Below, piece by piece: positions 36,033 to 47,414 of a stretch of 64,000 bases of DNA; position 1 is the stretch's first letter; each line of letters opens with the position of its first letter. The position numbers were made by a program, and so were the translations under genes. Source of the stretch: Pleurotus djamor (taxonomy: Eukaryota; Basidiomycota; Agaricomycetes; Agaricales; Pleurotaceae); NCBI GenBank assembly GCA_029747585.1, contig JAPEVF010000137.1:30103-94102 (forward strand). The letters are read 5' to 3'. The notes below the pieces were generated by a model. It was not told the DNA's origin. It did not search any database and saw nothing but the letters and a program-made list of their open reading frames with translations.

Positions 36033-38937
36033 ATGCCTCCGCGTCTGAGCAAACGACAACAGCGCGAACTCGAAGAGCTTGATTCTCTACGCGATGTGCC
36101 ACCAGAGGCGAGCGATCTCAGCGACGNTGATGATGTCAAGCCCTCNGCTCGGGCGAGCGCTGGTTTCGCAGCGGTCAGTTTTCTTCCATGGGCTCGCATG
36201 CCGGTCATAGAACCTAACCTTCCCAAAGCTTCTCGAGGATGATCTTCCAGAGAGCGAGGAAGGCGATACCCCAGTCAAAGGAGCAAAGAAGGTCACGACA
36301 ACTTGACCTACTTCCAAGCCATTTTCCTCACATCTAACCTCAGTCAAAGAAGAAGAAGAAAGCCAAATCGGCTACTCCGCAACCTGCTCAACCTCCGAAA
36401 CCGGTACAACCTCCGCCAGCTCCTAGTCACTCCTCCAAGAGTGAGAAGAAAGCAGAGAAAAGGGCTAGAGCGAAGGAGCGAAAGGCTGAGAAGGATGAGC
36501 TTGATCAAGCCCTAGCTGACTTGTCGCTGAAGTGAGTTCATTATGCTCTTCAGTTCCTTTGTTTCTTACTGTTCTTCGAAGATATCCGGAACTCCAGCAG
36601 CTCAGCAAAACCTCTGCGGCTTCGACCTCTTCGGGTGTATCTGAGCGATCGTTGGCTTCACTTCTTGCAGTTTCCGCCGCTAATTTAGATGCAGAGGCAG
36701 AGATGCGCAGGTTCTTCGGAGCTAAGGTCGTCCAGGCAAACAAGGCGGCAGGCGCGGCCTCGACATCCAAAAGATCTGGAGCAGTTAGTCGATCCACATT
36801 GACTCGCCCACAGCCGACGTGGTGGCCAGCCAAGCTCAGAGAAGGGCTCTCTACCAGAGTGCTTACTGAAGCAGAGTTATCTGACCGGAGGTCCCGACAT
36901 CAATGGAGTGGACTCGCGCAAGACAAGTGGTGGACGGTGGAATACAGCAAGAAGTACAAAAGCGTGACTTTGGCCTTTATGCGCACAGTTATGTCGGGTG
37001 GTAAGTGCTTCTTACTCTCTTAATCCTAGGTCCTTTTGTAATGCTTTCCCTCAGATCCTGAAGGCTTCTGGAACCTCTTGCGACACACGCCATGGCACNC
37101 CGATACACTGTTGCAGCTGGCAGAAGTTTACAGACATCGAGAAGGTAGCTCTTTAATGTTTCTTCATCAAAATATCATCTGACCGGCTTCATCTAGAATA
37201 CGCCCAAGCCGTGGACTTCGTTGATCGTGCTCTCTTCACATACGAGCGTGCCTTCGTCGGCGCGTTCAGCTTCACCAACGGTCTAAACAGGCTAGACTTC
37301 GACTTCGTGGAGAACCGTCCATTCTTTCTGGCAATCCATAGACAAGTAACGTACGCCCGCTATCTGCACTCAGACTGCTCACCTCACCTCCTTCGAACAG
37401 CGATTTACAACGCCGTGGTTGTGTTAGAACAGCGTTCGAATTTTCTCGTCTGCTGCTTTCGCTCGATCCATGGGAGGATCCTCATGGTGCTCTCCTTCAT
37501 TTGGACTTCCTTGCTGTAAAGTCAGGAATGGGAAGCTGGTTACTGGATATGTTTGATTTGCATTCCATCGATGCTGAAAAGGACAACGCCGAACGANTGA
37601 ACCCCAGAGCCCTCCCTGGATGGGTTTATGCCCGAGCGTTAGCATTGCGGAATGCGGAGGATGCCCGGAAGGATAAAGTTCGTCATCGTTGCTGCACGTC
37701 AATTCAACTCNATTCAACTCACTATTTCATAGGATCATGGCCCTAGTACTCAGGCACTGAGAGATGCCATCACGACATTTCCTTCAATTGTTCCACTACT
37801 CGCGGACAAACTCGATGCCTCTCTTCCCAGTTCCATTCGTGGCCACTCAGACTTTAGGATTCAAACTGATGGAAAGTTAGTGTGTCCATCCCTTTTGCTT
37901 GCCTTNCTTGCTGACCTCCTCAATTTTCAGCTCGTTATCCCCCGAAGACGCTATCCTCCACCTTTTATCTCATGTTTACGTCCAAAGGTCCCTGCCGCTA
38001 TGGAAAGACTCAAAGATATNACAATGGTTCACGCAAACCGTACTTGATGAGTTCTCCACGCTCCCACCATCTTTGCCGAAGAATGCAACGTACAGATTCT
38101 TCCAGAAAATGTACTCGAGGAGATTACTTCGATGGTCTGTGTACCGACACGTCATGGTGCTGGAAGCTACACATAAACGCTTCTTCCCATTCCTTCCCCG
38201 CGATGTCCTTTCAGCGAAATCTCTGGCTTGCGATCCGCTACCTCCTCCGACTGCTTGCACCGAGTACTCGGATAGTTTCTTCGCAGNAACCGAGGATCTC
38301 TTCTCTTTGCGTCATCGTACACGGCAACAAAGGGCTGCNGATGAAAGACGTCTGGAGCGGATGATTCCTGATGGCGCGTTCCGTCAACAACTCCAGGTCA
38401 GTATTTGACTATCTTCGCAATTCCACAGAAGAGGATTTAACCATATCGCCAGGCTTTCTTCAATGCCAATCCTGCGATAGCNGAGCAGTTCCCTGGTGGT
38501 ATCCTTCAGTTCGCCCAAAATGCTGCTCGACTCCCTCCTGATATACTGGAGGCCATGATGGTCGCGGAGCTAGTNAACGCTCCCGGTGGTGGTGGCGGGG
38601 GTGGCGGTATGCCTGGTCAAATGCCTGACATGCCCGACATCCCCCTGGATGACNATATNGTCCAAGGAGGCGCTGATTTGCAGGATGTCGGTGGTGATCA
38701 AGAGGAAGACAATGACCAAGAAGAGGAGGGCGAAGATAGTGAAGAAGAGGATATACCTGTGCGTGTTTGCCCGTTCGNTCGTAGGAGTCAGTNCTGACCC
38801 ACCTAATCTAGCCCATGGCGGTCCGTGTCCTACGAAATATCGTTGGACGGTTTTGGGGTGGGAACCAGAGGAACAACAACNATGATGAAAGNGATGACTC
38901 TGAGACTGAGCTCATTGACCGGGACGGAGTTGACTAG
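36033..38937 (+). CDS. RQC1: TCF25 / Rqc1, ribosome quality control factor
   Basis: Rqc1 (TCF25 or NULP1 in animals) works in the ribosome quality control complex that marks stalled nascent chains. The N-terminus is MPPRLSKRQQRELEELDSL, then a Lys-rich part (KKSKKKKAKSATPQ). The TCF25 domain follows: AEMRRFFGAKVVQANKAAG, WWPAKLREGLSTRVLTEAEL, WTVEYSKKYKSVTLAFMRTV, GFWNLLRHTPWH, DTLLQLAEVYRHREEYAQAV, DFVDRALFTYERAFVGAFSF and HLDFLAVKSGMGSWLLDMFD. The C-terminus has LPPDILEAMM and then an acidic tail (EEDNDQEEEGEDSEEEDI) ending DRDGVD at the stop at 38935-38937. Many isolated Ns (36127, 36146, 37099, 37597 and others) lie in coding sequence. About nine introns. Confidence 0.9.
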
Positions 38938-39190
38938 TGNTGCCTCACAGCTCANNGCGGTCGAAGATGTAACTTGATAAGAAGGCATAACNTTTTCTAC
39001 NTNTAANAGCTGGNGCGTAGCCTNTNCNNCATNACGCAAANACTTTTACNGACTCTACAGGGACAANGCCNACAGAATGGCCCNCTCTTAAATCACTTCA
39101 NACTGNCCGAGTTTCTNTCCAGATGGTGTGAANCTACGAGANCANGNAATGAAATNCNACATGATGNNNNNNTCAAAGGACGCGGNNANC
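38938..39190. other. low-quality sequence between convergent genes
   Basis: Very rich in N characters, with more than 30 ambiguous bases. It holds only the 3' flanks of TCF25 and of the dehydrogenase. Nothing can be called. Confidence 0.6.
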
Positions 39191-39964
39191 TTACCGATAG
39201 TCCCACACANTTTCNTCGCTATTGANCAAATCCCAGAAGACCTGAGCATTGACAGGACCACTCTTGAGGAAAGTNTCAAATGGCGGGATTTCACCCGTCT
39301 CCGAGACCAAATGGGTGTAGAAGAAGCTGATGGTNCGGCAAATTACGTTGAGTCCTCGACATCAGAAGATGGAGCAGACCCGACCCACCGATATCCCGTA
39401 TCCTTGTACGCAGTAACGAAATTGTTGATCAACCGCGCAGAGATGACCTTTTGGATATCCAAAGAAAAGTATGACAATGGTGGATTCTTTAAGGCCGGCA
39501 ACAGGTTACCGGTGGCGATGAACACTTTGGGATTATTCGTCTTATCTACTCGAAAACCTTTGACAGCTTCTTGCGCGGCGACGAAGACATTGGAGCCAAT
39601 GGATATGGATCTGTTGTACGCCTCGACTGAAAGGGTCAANGGGTCTGTAGGATCGTCGGGTTGATCGAGCGAAGCGACTTCCAGGAATGTCAGCANGACG
39701 CNGGATCATNNGCATAAATGGCTANNNCTNNNGACCATTGTATATGACGATGGTGGGAGTGCCGAGCTCAGCATTGACGCGCGCGAATGCCTCTTGGATA
39801 CTGTTTTGTTGGGTTGCATCGACCTTGACATGGAAATATTCGTCATGGTCACTGGTGGGTTTACGCGAGCCCGTTGCGACTGTGTAACCCTTTTCTTTGA
39901 ACAACNCCGCCGTGGACAAGCCGATGCCGGGTCCAGCGCCAATGATGAACACAATGGGAGCCAT
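39191..39964 (-). CDS. short-chain dehydrogenase/reductase
   Basis: The N-terminus from 39964 is MAPIVFIIGAGPGIGLSTA, a glycine-rich NAD(P)-binding turn (GxxxGIG), then GYTVATGSRKP and FHVKVDATQQNSIQEAFARV, typical of classical SDRs. After a stretch broken by N bases (39690-39735) the frame resumes with LSVEAYNRSISIGSNVFVAA and continues past VFIATGNLLPA to SARLINNFVTAYKDTGYRW; the last exon ends TGEIPPFETFLKSGPVNAQV and then FWDL...VWDYR at the stop at 39191. The Ser-Tyr-x3-Lys site is not plain, because the usual YxxxK position reads YFSLDIQKV, so catalysis or substrate is uncertain. Similar atypical SDRs are common in fungi. Confidence 0.75.
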
Positions 39965-40433
39965 GGGGAGAATAATGAATTGAAATCTGTGTGATTGTGC
40001 AAACGGGTTTTGTACTCAGTAAGATGTCCCTGCGCAACCAGAGGTCTGTTGTGAGATCAATAAGCAGACTGACAGTGGAAGCCCACTGTCACCATTGCTN
40101 GCCGCGTCTAAGCGCCGTGGAGCTCCTTGGCAAGCAGGCAAGAGGTGTTAATGACTTTCATGTCAAACACCAGGCGCGGGCGACTTGGATCAGTTCTGAC
40201 CGCGATGTCCGACAAAGACGAGAAGAGTCTATGAAAAGTCGAGACAGTAGCGTGGCAACTCAAGGATCGAGGCCGCATGCCAAGAACTTTAGAAGGCACA
40301 GGAATGGATGCAATTTGGATGGAATTGTGGATGCCAATAACATTGGTCTACATGTAAGTACTGCCTGGGGATGAGAGTGGGCTTTGGGGTAATAATTGAT
40401 GCTCACCTAAAAGAGGTTTTGGCCGAGCATTCC
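39965..40433. other. intergenic, no gene seen
   Basis: Between the dehydrogenase start and the IF1 stop, both on the minus strand, so it carries the dehydrogenase promoter. One N at 40100. No domain in any frame. Confidence 0.45.
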
Positions 40434-40912
40434 TTAAGACGACTTCGCGGCTTTGGCGAGTTCTTCCTGGTGCTCTTTCTCCAGTTTGGCCTATCCGTGG
40501 GAGTTGGTAAGAATCCCTCTAGGATGGTAGATGAAAGGTTACCAATTCTTCCTTCTTGGCAGCAATCTAGAAGAAATGGCGGTAAGAGAACCAAACTGCT
40601 CAGACGGGATGTGCGTAAGACTAACCTCGTCGCGCAATTTCATCAACAGTTGTTGCTCATGTTGACGCACGTATTGGTCTGGTGCCGTATAAGACATGAG
40701 AGGAGATANAAAACAAACGATACGAACCCTCATGAGCTTTCTCCTTCTTTCTGTAAAGATAAATCGGGATTAGGTGGAAATTCCGATTCAGTAGGCATTG
40801 ACACGAACCCAAATTCCCTGGACTGAGCTACAGACCCATCCTTCAAGCTAGAGGTATACCTCCTGGCGACGATGGTAGCTCTGGGGGCACGACGGGCAGC
40901 GATTCTGAACAT
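40434..40912 (-). CDS. INH1: mitochondrial ATP synthase inhibitor IF1
   Basis: IF1 binds the F1 part of ATP synthase at low pH and stops wasteful ATP hydrolysis in mitochondria. My five-exon model (40912-40809, 40750-40728, 40678-40626, 40566-40543, 40490-40434) totals 261 bases, 86 residues. The N-terminus MFRIAARRAPRATIVARRYT is a mitochondrial targeting presequence. Then comes the inhibitory segment REFGKKEKAHEDQYVRQHEQ, with the conserved F/K/E and Y-x-R spacing, and a coiled coil (LLMKLRDEIAAKKEELAKLE, ending HQEELAKAAKSS) used for dimer or tetramer formation. It shares a 122-base promoter with the subunit h gene on the other strand. Confidence 0.9.
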
Positions 40913-41034
40913 GGTGGTTGTGGTCAAGTTTGTATGGCGAGGGTTCGGGAAGACGGAGTTGAGCCAAGCGCTAACGGTCTCACGGTTTGTGACCTTGATC
41001 CCGGTCACGTCACACTTTTCTTTCCCCCACCACG
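40913..41034. promoter_or_regulatory. bidirectional promoter of INH1 and ATP14
   Basis: Only 122 bases separate the two start codons of these divergent genes. The stretch contains an inverted repeat, GTGACC at 40989-40994 and GGTCAC at 41003-41008, with an eight-base spacer, and next to it CACGTCAC at 41006-41013, similar to a CRE/ATF site. No clear TATA is seen. Co-regulation of the two mitochondrial genes is likely but is inferred from layout alone. Confidence 0.65.
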
Positions 41035-41566
41035 ATGTCCACTTTCCTCAGGCAGGCAACTACAGCTGTGAGTTCGTCGTCGTCAACGCTCTGCTCGGCT
41101 TCCCTGACATCTTCTTAGGCTCGTGCAGTGTCGCGCTCATTGTCCTCTTCTGCGGTTGTTCGCAAGGGTATGCCAGTCACATTAATGGCTCTAATCGTCC
41201 GCTAAATTCCGGGTATGCCCGCAGACCTCGTTCAGGACCTTTACCTCAAGGAATTGAAGACATACAAGCCAGCGGCACTGGTACGTTTGGTCTGAATGAC
41301 TGGGGTGAAATAGTTGCTGATGTTGGGTACAGGCTGCAGATGCTCATGTTGGCAACGTAAAGCAATACTCTCTGCCGCCTACGCCCAAGGTCCCAACCTT
41401 GCCATCGGACTTGGCCTCTGAGCTATCTGCCTACGATGCGGCTGAGCCGACTGCTGCTGAAGCACCAAAACCCGCGTCTACCTCGAGCGAGGAAACTATT
41501 ACCGGCGCCGACGCGTACCTCAGCTTCCTCGAGCAGGACCTCCCGAAAGAAGAGGATCACCATTAG
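41035..41566 (+). CDS. ATP14: ATP synthase subunit h, mitochondrial
   Basis: Subunit h (Atp14, related to animal F6) is part of the peripheral stalk of mitochondrial F1Fo ATP synthase. Four exons. MSTFLRQATTA plus ARAVSRSLSSSAVVRK make a targeting presequence. The mature part is DLVQDLYLKELKTYKPAAL, ADAHVGNVKQYSLPPTPKVP, TLPSDLASELSAYDAAEPT and then an acidic end with AYLSFLEQDLPKEEDHH. The KELKxYKP and VKxF/Y-x3-PxxPxxP patterns are the family's hallmark. Introns follow GCT (donor at 41068), the Lys codon near 41168, and CTG near 41281. Confidence 0.88.
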
Positions 41567-42540
41567 AATAGAGCTGTTAGACTCGTTAGCTTGGAGGAAT
41601 TTATCACTGCTAAGCTCTTCAGTCTCCTGTTGCCCAGCGCGTCTCATCAGTACCTAACGTCTCGCCCATCCGCACCAGAGGCATTCGGAAGCGCGGTAAA
41701 TATGCGATGACCCTTGACATGCGTCTTTTCAACCTGGCCTTTGCGGTTGATGACGGAACACGGGCACATCTGAAACCAGCCTCTGCTCAAGTCGCCTCAA
41801 TTCGTCGCGTGCTATATGCCGTTGGTCTCATCTCACACGAATGCGCACGCGACAAACAACATTTCCGGTGATCATGACAGACGGGGCTCGTGAGGCGCGT
41901 TGCCCTTGGCTGACGTTCTAGCTTCCGTTTGGAACTCGTGAGTGAAGCATTGCAGTTCCAAAGTCCTACACAGACTGCATGATCATCGCCCGTGAAGTCA
42001 GTATTTGGATATCCGTGGCCTTGCCTCACTTATTAATGCCTAGGGCTTTGGCACCTTTCAAACAACTGTTTGATTAACAACCCCAGGCCCGTCATATTCC
42101 TATAGACCTCCTTGTATCCGCACCTCTGGGTCGCATAGGACGTCCTCATCAACATCTTCAGGACTCACCAAGCATTCACACGCGAAACCTTCCAGCACAT
42201 CCTCGATCCAGCGCATACGGTCTAAGTAGTGGATTCATATCACTCAGCTATCCACTTCGCAGCGACGTGTGAATGCGAACTCTCACCGTCTCTCAGCTTC
42301 TGTTCTCCATCTTTGATACAAACTCTGCGAAGACGTGGAATTGCAAATAATATAGACATTATTTCTCGCGCTGTTCATGCTGGTTGCACCCTTGGTCTGG
42401 TCCATCTCGGTGGCGTGTCCAAATTCGCATTCTCGCTTCGCTTACAATTTTTGGGCGCGTTTTACATTCGCCTTTGTTTTGGTACGAAGTCTCCACTCTC
42501 GACGTCGCTTGTCCCTCCCACTCACATATCATATAAGACA
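41567..42540. other. about 1 kb without a recognised gene
   Basis: Downstream of ATP14. The long open frame over 42229-42753 has no domain and partly overlaps the possible small gene at 42541. No RNA gene or repeat seen. Confidence 0.4.
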
Positions 42541-42895
42541 ATGGCCACCGTTGACAGCGAACCTGATGGTTTCAGCGCTCCTTACCTCATGCTCCATCAA
42601 AGCCGGGCTTTAATTCAAGGTGCGGCTGGAGAGCAACTACATACATGCATATCTCTCTATCCATGTTGGCTCCCCCCACCAGCTCACATATCGCACGGCG
42701 CCCTGACCTGCCAGCAGGCTATTCCTATCATTCCTATCCAAACTTCTTACTGATTTCTCGAGCTCTAAATATATCATTGATAGGTCACAAGACTCCCCGT
42801 CCTTGGGAATTGATGTTCCATGACGCAAAATGCAAAAGCTGCGCCTGGTGTCTCATCCATCAATCTTTCTGCTGCTCGGAACTGATGAAGTAGTA
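42541..42895 (+). CDS. possible small cysteine-rich protein
   Basis: An ATG at 42541 starts MATVDSEPDGFSAPYLMLHQ, continues SRALIQ, and can be spliced (donor 42621, acceptor near 42783) to GHKTPRPWELMFHDAKCKSC and AWCLIHQSFCCSELMK, about 62 residues. The C-terminal cysteines (C-x2-C-x2-C-x7-CC) are tightly spaced. The intron of about 163 bases is longer than usual here, so an extra small exon may hide inside. No signal peptide is seen. The sequence has a protein-like composition, but no family was recognised; this is a candidate only. Confidence 0.3.
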
Positions 42896-43038
42896 TCGGA
42901 CCAATAACTTGGTGGGAATCCCTCATACAAAAGTTGACTCGGATGACTAACTATTCGGAAGACATGCACACCAGGACTCTATAAAGACTTTTTTCTTTCA
43001 TGCTTCGCCTCGGTTCGTTCTCATCCTGGTGAGTTGAT

Positions 43039-44555
43039 ATGCCTGCCTCCTCAGGTCCCGCCGTGCCGCCTGCCCAGCTCGCAGGGCTCGTTATGGAAAC
43101 TCTGCTTTTTGGTACGTACTTCTATTCACTTGGTAAGAAATCCTATTCATGTGTTCATATTGCAGGTGCCTACCTTGTTGTCTTCGTTGGGAGCTGCTAC
43201 GTGATCTTTTCCACCCTGTGGATGTCTGGGCAATCTTCTCCTCGCCCCCTCAACCGTGCCATGATATGTGCCTGCTTCTTGCTCTTTGCTTCAATCACGG
43301 CTGTGAGTCTTTTAGCTTCCGCCTACCTCGGAGGTCTCGGTCGTTCTCAATAAGAGTTTTAGCATTGGGTCATCGATGTTGTTCGCGCGTTCGATGCGTT
43401 CATCTACGGCCACAACGGAGACCCTTTGCATTTCTACGGAAACCTCTCAGACGGAAAGAACATCGCCAAGTCAGCATTATACAACTTTGAATGCCTAGTC
43501 GCCGACTTTATTCTGGTAGGTTCTGTGTTGATGATCTTCCTATGCCAATCATGATCACTGATCAATGTTAACCTTAGGTCCTTCGTCTATATCACGTATG
43601 GGGTAGAAATTGGAAAATAGCCCTTTTCCCTGCCTCAAGTACCGCTGCATTGATAGGTGAGGCGTGTAGTATCATTTGATGTGTCACGTAGACTCAATCA
43701 CCCTCCAGCCGTAAGCATTGGAATATGCTATCAATTTAGTATCATACAGCCAGGTGTTGATATTTTTGCATCTGAATGTGGTCGCTGGATTCTATCTATA
43801 TTTGCCTTGACACTGGCGTGAGTACGCTTCGCTGATCGACCTCGAATTCCAATTATGAACCTTCGTTCCGCATAGAACAAATCTCTATTCGACGAGTGGG
43901 TGCACACCACCTACTAGAGATGACACCAACCCTTACATCACCCTTTCATAGCTTTGATTGCCTACAAGCTATGGTCGACCATGCACTCTCTCCACCGACT
44001 GGACGTCAGCCAGCGTACCCGGGTCCGACTACTTGTAAGCCACAAAATCCACCTGACTTCGCAACACAACCGACAACCACTCCCACAGCGTGTATTTCAC
44101 ATCGTAGTCGAGAGTGCGGCTATCTACTCGTTAGTCCTTGCCCCCCCAAAACCGACCGTACAACTGCTAAAAGACNTCTCTCAGAGCATGTACCCTCACT
44201 ACGTTTATCTGCTATATCTCTCAATCNAACGTCCAATTNCCGTTCCTTGACTCAGTACGCTTCTTCTCTCCTTCCATCAATGAGCTTCTCAGTTAACTTA
44301 TCACCTCGTCTCATCAAGACTAGCCCCATTATTGGCTTGGTATTCTGCCTCATTATCGTGCGAGTTCATCTCGTCGGCCACTCTTTATGGGAGAAAGGGC
44401 ATATTGACACTCGACAGTCCGTCCAAATGCGAACCCTAGCCATCAGCGTCAGCCAGCAAGTGCAAAGTCGCCTTGATATGCCATTATCTTCCGACCCCAA
44501 AGACAATCATTACTCAAGCATAGAGGAAAAAATCATGAATACCGAATCCCAGTGA
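43039..44555 (+). CDS. seven-helix membrane protein, agaric family, copy 1
   Basis: The start is MPASSGPAVPPAQLAGLVME, then helices: GAYLVVFVGSCYVIFSTLWM, RAMICACFLLFASITAHWVI, ECLVADFILVLRLYHVWGRN, WKIALFPASSTAALI, SIGICYQFSI, GRWILSIFALTLATNLYSTT plus LIAYKLWSTM, RVFHIVVESAAIYS, and TSPIIGLVFCLIIVRVHLVG. This matches a large basidiomycete family of uncharacterised seven-helix proteins with an RVYHVWGRNW-like loop. The receptor-like topology is suggestive, but no ligand or G-protein link is known. About nine introns, and several Ns near 44176-44239. The polar tail carries SVSQQVQSRLDMPLSSD. An inverted paralogue follows at 45177-46695. Confidence 0.75.
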
Positions 44556-45176
44556 CCCGCAGAGGCTTCTCTGGCGTTTGGGCGCGCAAATGGAAACTTC
44601 ACTCCTTTACCAGCTGTTCGCCCGAAGTCTAGAATACGTTCCGCTGTTGCAAACATATTCTCCTCTGCATGTGGAGTATTGTCCCCATCCCTGTTTTAGT
44701 GTCGCATGTAATCTTATCAGTCCGTGTAGCCTATGCATGGGGTTCGGCTTCCTGACCTTCCTTTGTCCTCTAATGAACGGCTGTTGGACGTTGACACGTT
44801 GACCATCTAGTCGAGTACCATCATAGGCTTGGTTGTCTGCTCCTCCTCGCTTATGGTCAAACCAGCGCCCGTCGTCAACATGGCCACATCGTACCTTCGA
44901 TCCTTTAGGCCATGGCATGACCCTCTGAGCACCGCGTCGTCCACAACTTGCCTTCCCGAGTCAGTTTTCAGTTGATTGATGCTTCTGAATGTTGGTGACG
45001 GTGGGTCCGATAGACTTAAATTTAGCTCGCTTCCCAGGATGGCCATACTTACAATCGGTGTTCTGACGAGCCCGGCAGCCATAACTAAAGACAAGACCGG
45101 CGCAGAATGAACAACCTATGTTGGTGCCCTAGCCCTGACTAATTGGAACAGCCCACACTGCCAACTAAATAAGAAG
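44556..45176. other. spacer between convergent paralogues
   Basis: About 620 bases between the two stop codons. Open frames in both directions (44578-44802 plus, 45094-44607 minus) have no domain. I checked whether the spacer is itself an inverted repeat of the two gene ends and saw no long match by eye. Confidence 0.4.
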
Positions 45177-46695
45177 CTAATGCTCGTCCTGGGTGATAAC
45201 AGTATCGTCCACTGCCTTCATTGGAACGGCAACCATTGGCGACTCGATGTGATTGGAAGCTTGCTGATTGACATGGATGATAAGAGTTCGCAATTGGAAG
45301 GAAGGGTTGGGTTCGACGAGCTTCGTATCATTCTGGATAGAAAGACCAATGAGATGGACTCTCACTATGATGAGGCAGAAGACCAAGCCAACGATGGGAC
45401 TGGTCTATATATGAAAGGTGTACGTTAGGGATATCATGTCACTTAAGGATCTAAAGGACATACAGAATCAAGTCCAGGGAATTGTACATTGGACCGGACA
45501 AGGTAACTGACGAATGTCGCCAGCGTAAATGCTCTAATGCCCAGGTAATGTTAATGAGCGGCAAGGCAGTTGACGATGTGCATGTTTGTGACGTACGAAT
45601 AGATAAAAGCACTCTCCACGACGATATAAAGGATGCGCTGAGAGAAATGTGAGGTGAATACTTGATTTGAAGGCTGATCTAGCTCACGGTTATTTGGGGG
45701 CGGCTGTGTGAGCAAATCTGAAGTTTCTGAAGGGGTCGCGTAGTTGACCACAGCTTGTAAGCTATGAGACCTAGAGATTGTTTGATTCAATGCAACTCGC
45801 GGGTGAGGTTTTGCTCACTTGTCGAATAAATATTTGTTCTGCGTAAGAAATGGAGTCGTTGCAACCGTGAACGATGATGACCCTACTGAGACTTACACCA
45901 ACGTCAAAGTAAAGCAGCCTAAAACCCAGCGACCGCATTCAGGGGAGAAGGGATCAACGCCTGGTTTGCTGACAGCAATCTGGTAACAGATACCAGCGCA
46001 GGTGACTTCATGTAGCGCGGTTGTCAGCCTGTGAGTGAGATGAAGCTCACTCAACGACTCACTGAGCAATCCAACGGTAGTCAACAAAGGGAAAAGTGTG
46101 ATCTTCCAGTTTCTCCCCCAGACATGGTATACGCGAAACACCTAGATAATGCCCAATTTAAGCATGTAGCCGAGGACGATGGCTACCAAAAGCATACCAT
46201 GATAGAGTCGGCGAGCAGACATTGAAATACATACAGAACTGATTTGGCCACGTTCTTTGCCTCTGAAAGGGTGGCGTAATATGCAGTGGGGCCACCTGCG
46301 GCCTCAGCCCGGTAGATGAAGGCCTCAAAGAGACGAGTAATATTAATGACCCAGTGCTAAAAGCTCAGCTACAGTATCTTGAAAACAAACCAACGGGACG
46401 ATGAACCTACAGTGCTTATTGAGGCAAAGAGAGCCATACAAGCAAGCGTCATACCAAAATGAAGAGGACGGGGTCGACCAGCGGACGTAGCGAAGAATAA
46501 GACATGACAACTGCTAAAGAAAACAACCAGATATGCTCCTGGTGGGTGTCAGTTAACTCTAAGCCTCGATGGCAGAAAGAGGAAGTAAGTACAAAAGTTC
46601 GTACCAAAAAGGAGTGTTTCAATCACAGTACCCGCTAATTCTGCGGGTAGTAACGGGATTGAGGATTTAGACATGTCGACCCAATGAGCAGGCAT
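45177..46695 (-). CDS. seven-helix membrane protein, agaric family, copy 2
   Basis: This paralogue of the gene at 43039-44555 lies in the opposite direction. From 46695 (or a second ATG at 46674, MSKSSIPLLPAELAGTVIET) it has LLFGAYLVVFFSSCHVLFFA, MTLACMALFASISTHWVINI, YRVYHVWGRNWKITLFPLLT, GICYQIAVSKPGVD, GRWVLGCFTLTLV, RILYIVVESAFIYS, SYLVRSNVQFPGLDS and TSPIVGLVFCLIIVRVHLIG. Introns are in the same places as copy 1, so the duplication happened after the introns were fixed. Helices are well conserved, loops and tail less so, which suggests both copies are under selection for fold. Confidence 0.72.
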
Positions 46696-47414
46696 GAACG
46701 AGTCAGTTTATATCATCGACACTGGGCCGACTCAGAAAGTTCCGGCTGAATAGGACATCAACGGTCTGACCGGCCGAAAAAAGTTTTCATCAGTCTTCAC
46801 ATCAACGCTCAGCATACCATTTGGGATGGGGGAAAGAGCCCAGATCTCATCCGAGTCTCAAGTTACCAGTACATACCTATTATGACCAAGAGGGCACAGG
46901 TGATCCGGCATGAGTGGCACAAAAAGTTGTTGATGTGGTTGGATGCATAGCTTTGGATTCGTAGCACGCCGGCGATACCGTAGTATTTTGCTATGGCAGT
47001 TCCCAGAAATACTTATATCGACGATCGAGAGGCTGGAAGGAAGGCTGGGCGGCCCGGTTCAGGCCGTCTCGCGCTTTGGCAAGCCCCTGAAGGCCTGACA
47101 TCTAACGAAGTCCCGTTCTTCCAAGCTTCATCGTTGAGTAAAGCAATAGGCGCGTCTATGAAGAGAAACGCCTTCTTTATCCTTCGTTTTCTCGCAATTA
47201 CTCAGTGCAGCATCAAGAAACAGAACCGATCTGATGTGCGAACGCCGGTTGGCAGTCATGGCGCGGGGTGGGTCCACCTTTTACACACCTTTGCGCCCAC
47301 AAGTCACAAGCCCAACCCACCAACACCGAGACATCGACCGTGTCCTTCTGCGCTCGGACTATGGATACTGCATAAATATGCTGCCAGACCAGGCGTATGC
47401 TTCGGAAATAAACA
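46696..47414. other. divergent promoter region
   Basis: About 720 bases between copy 2 of the membrane protein (minus) and the NRPS-like gene (plus). The plus-strand open frame that begins at 46993 runs into the next gene in a wrong frame and has no domain. Nothing else seen. Confidence 0.4.
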
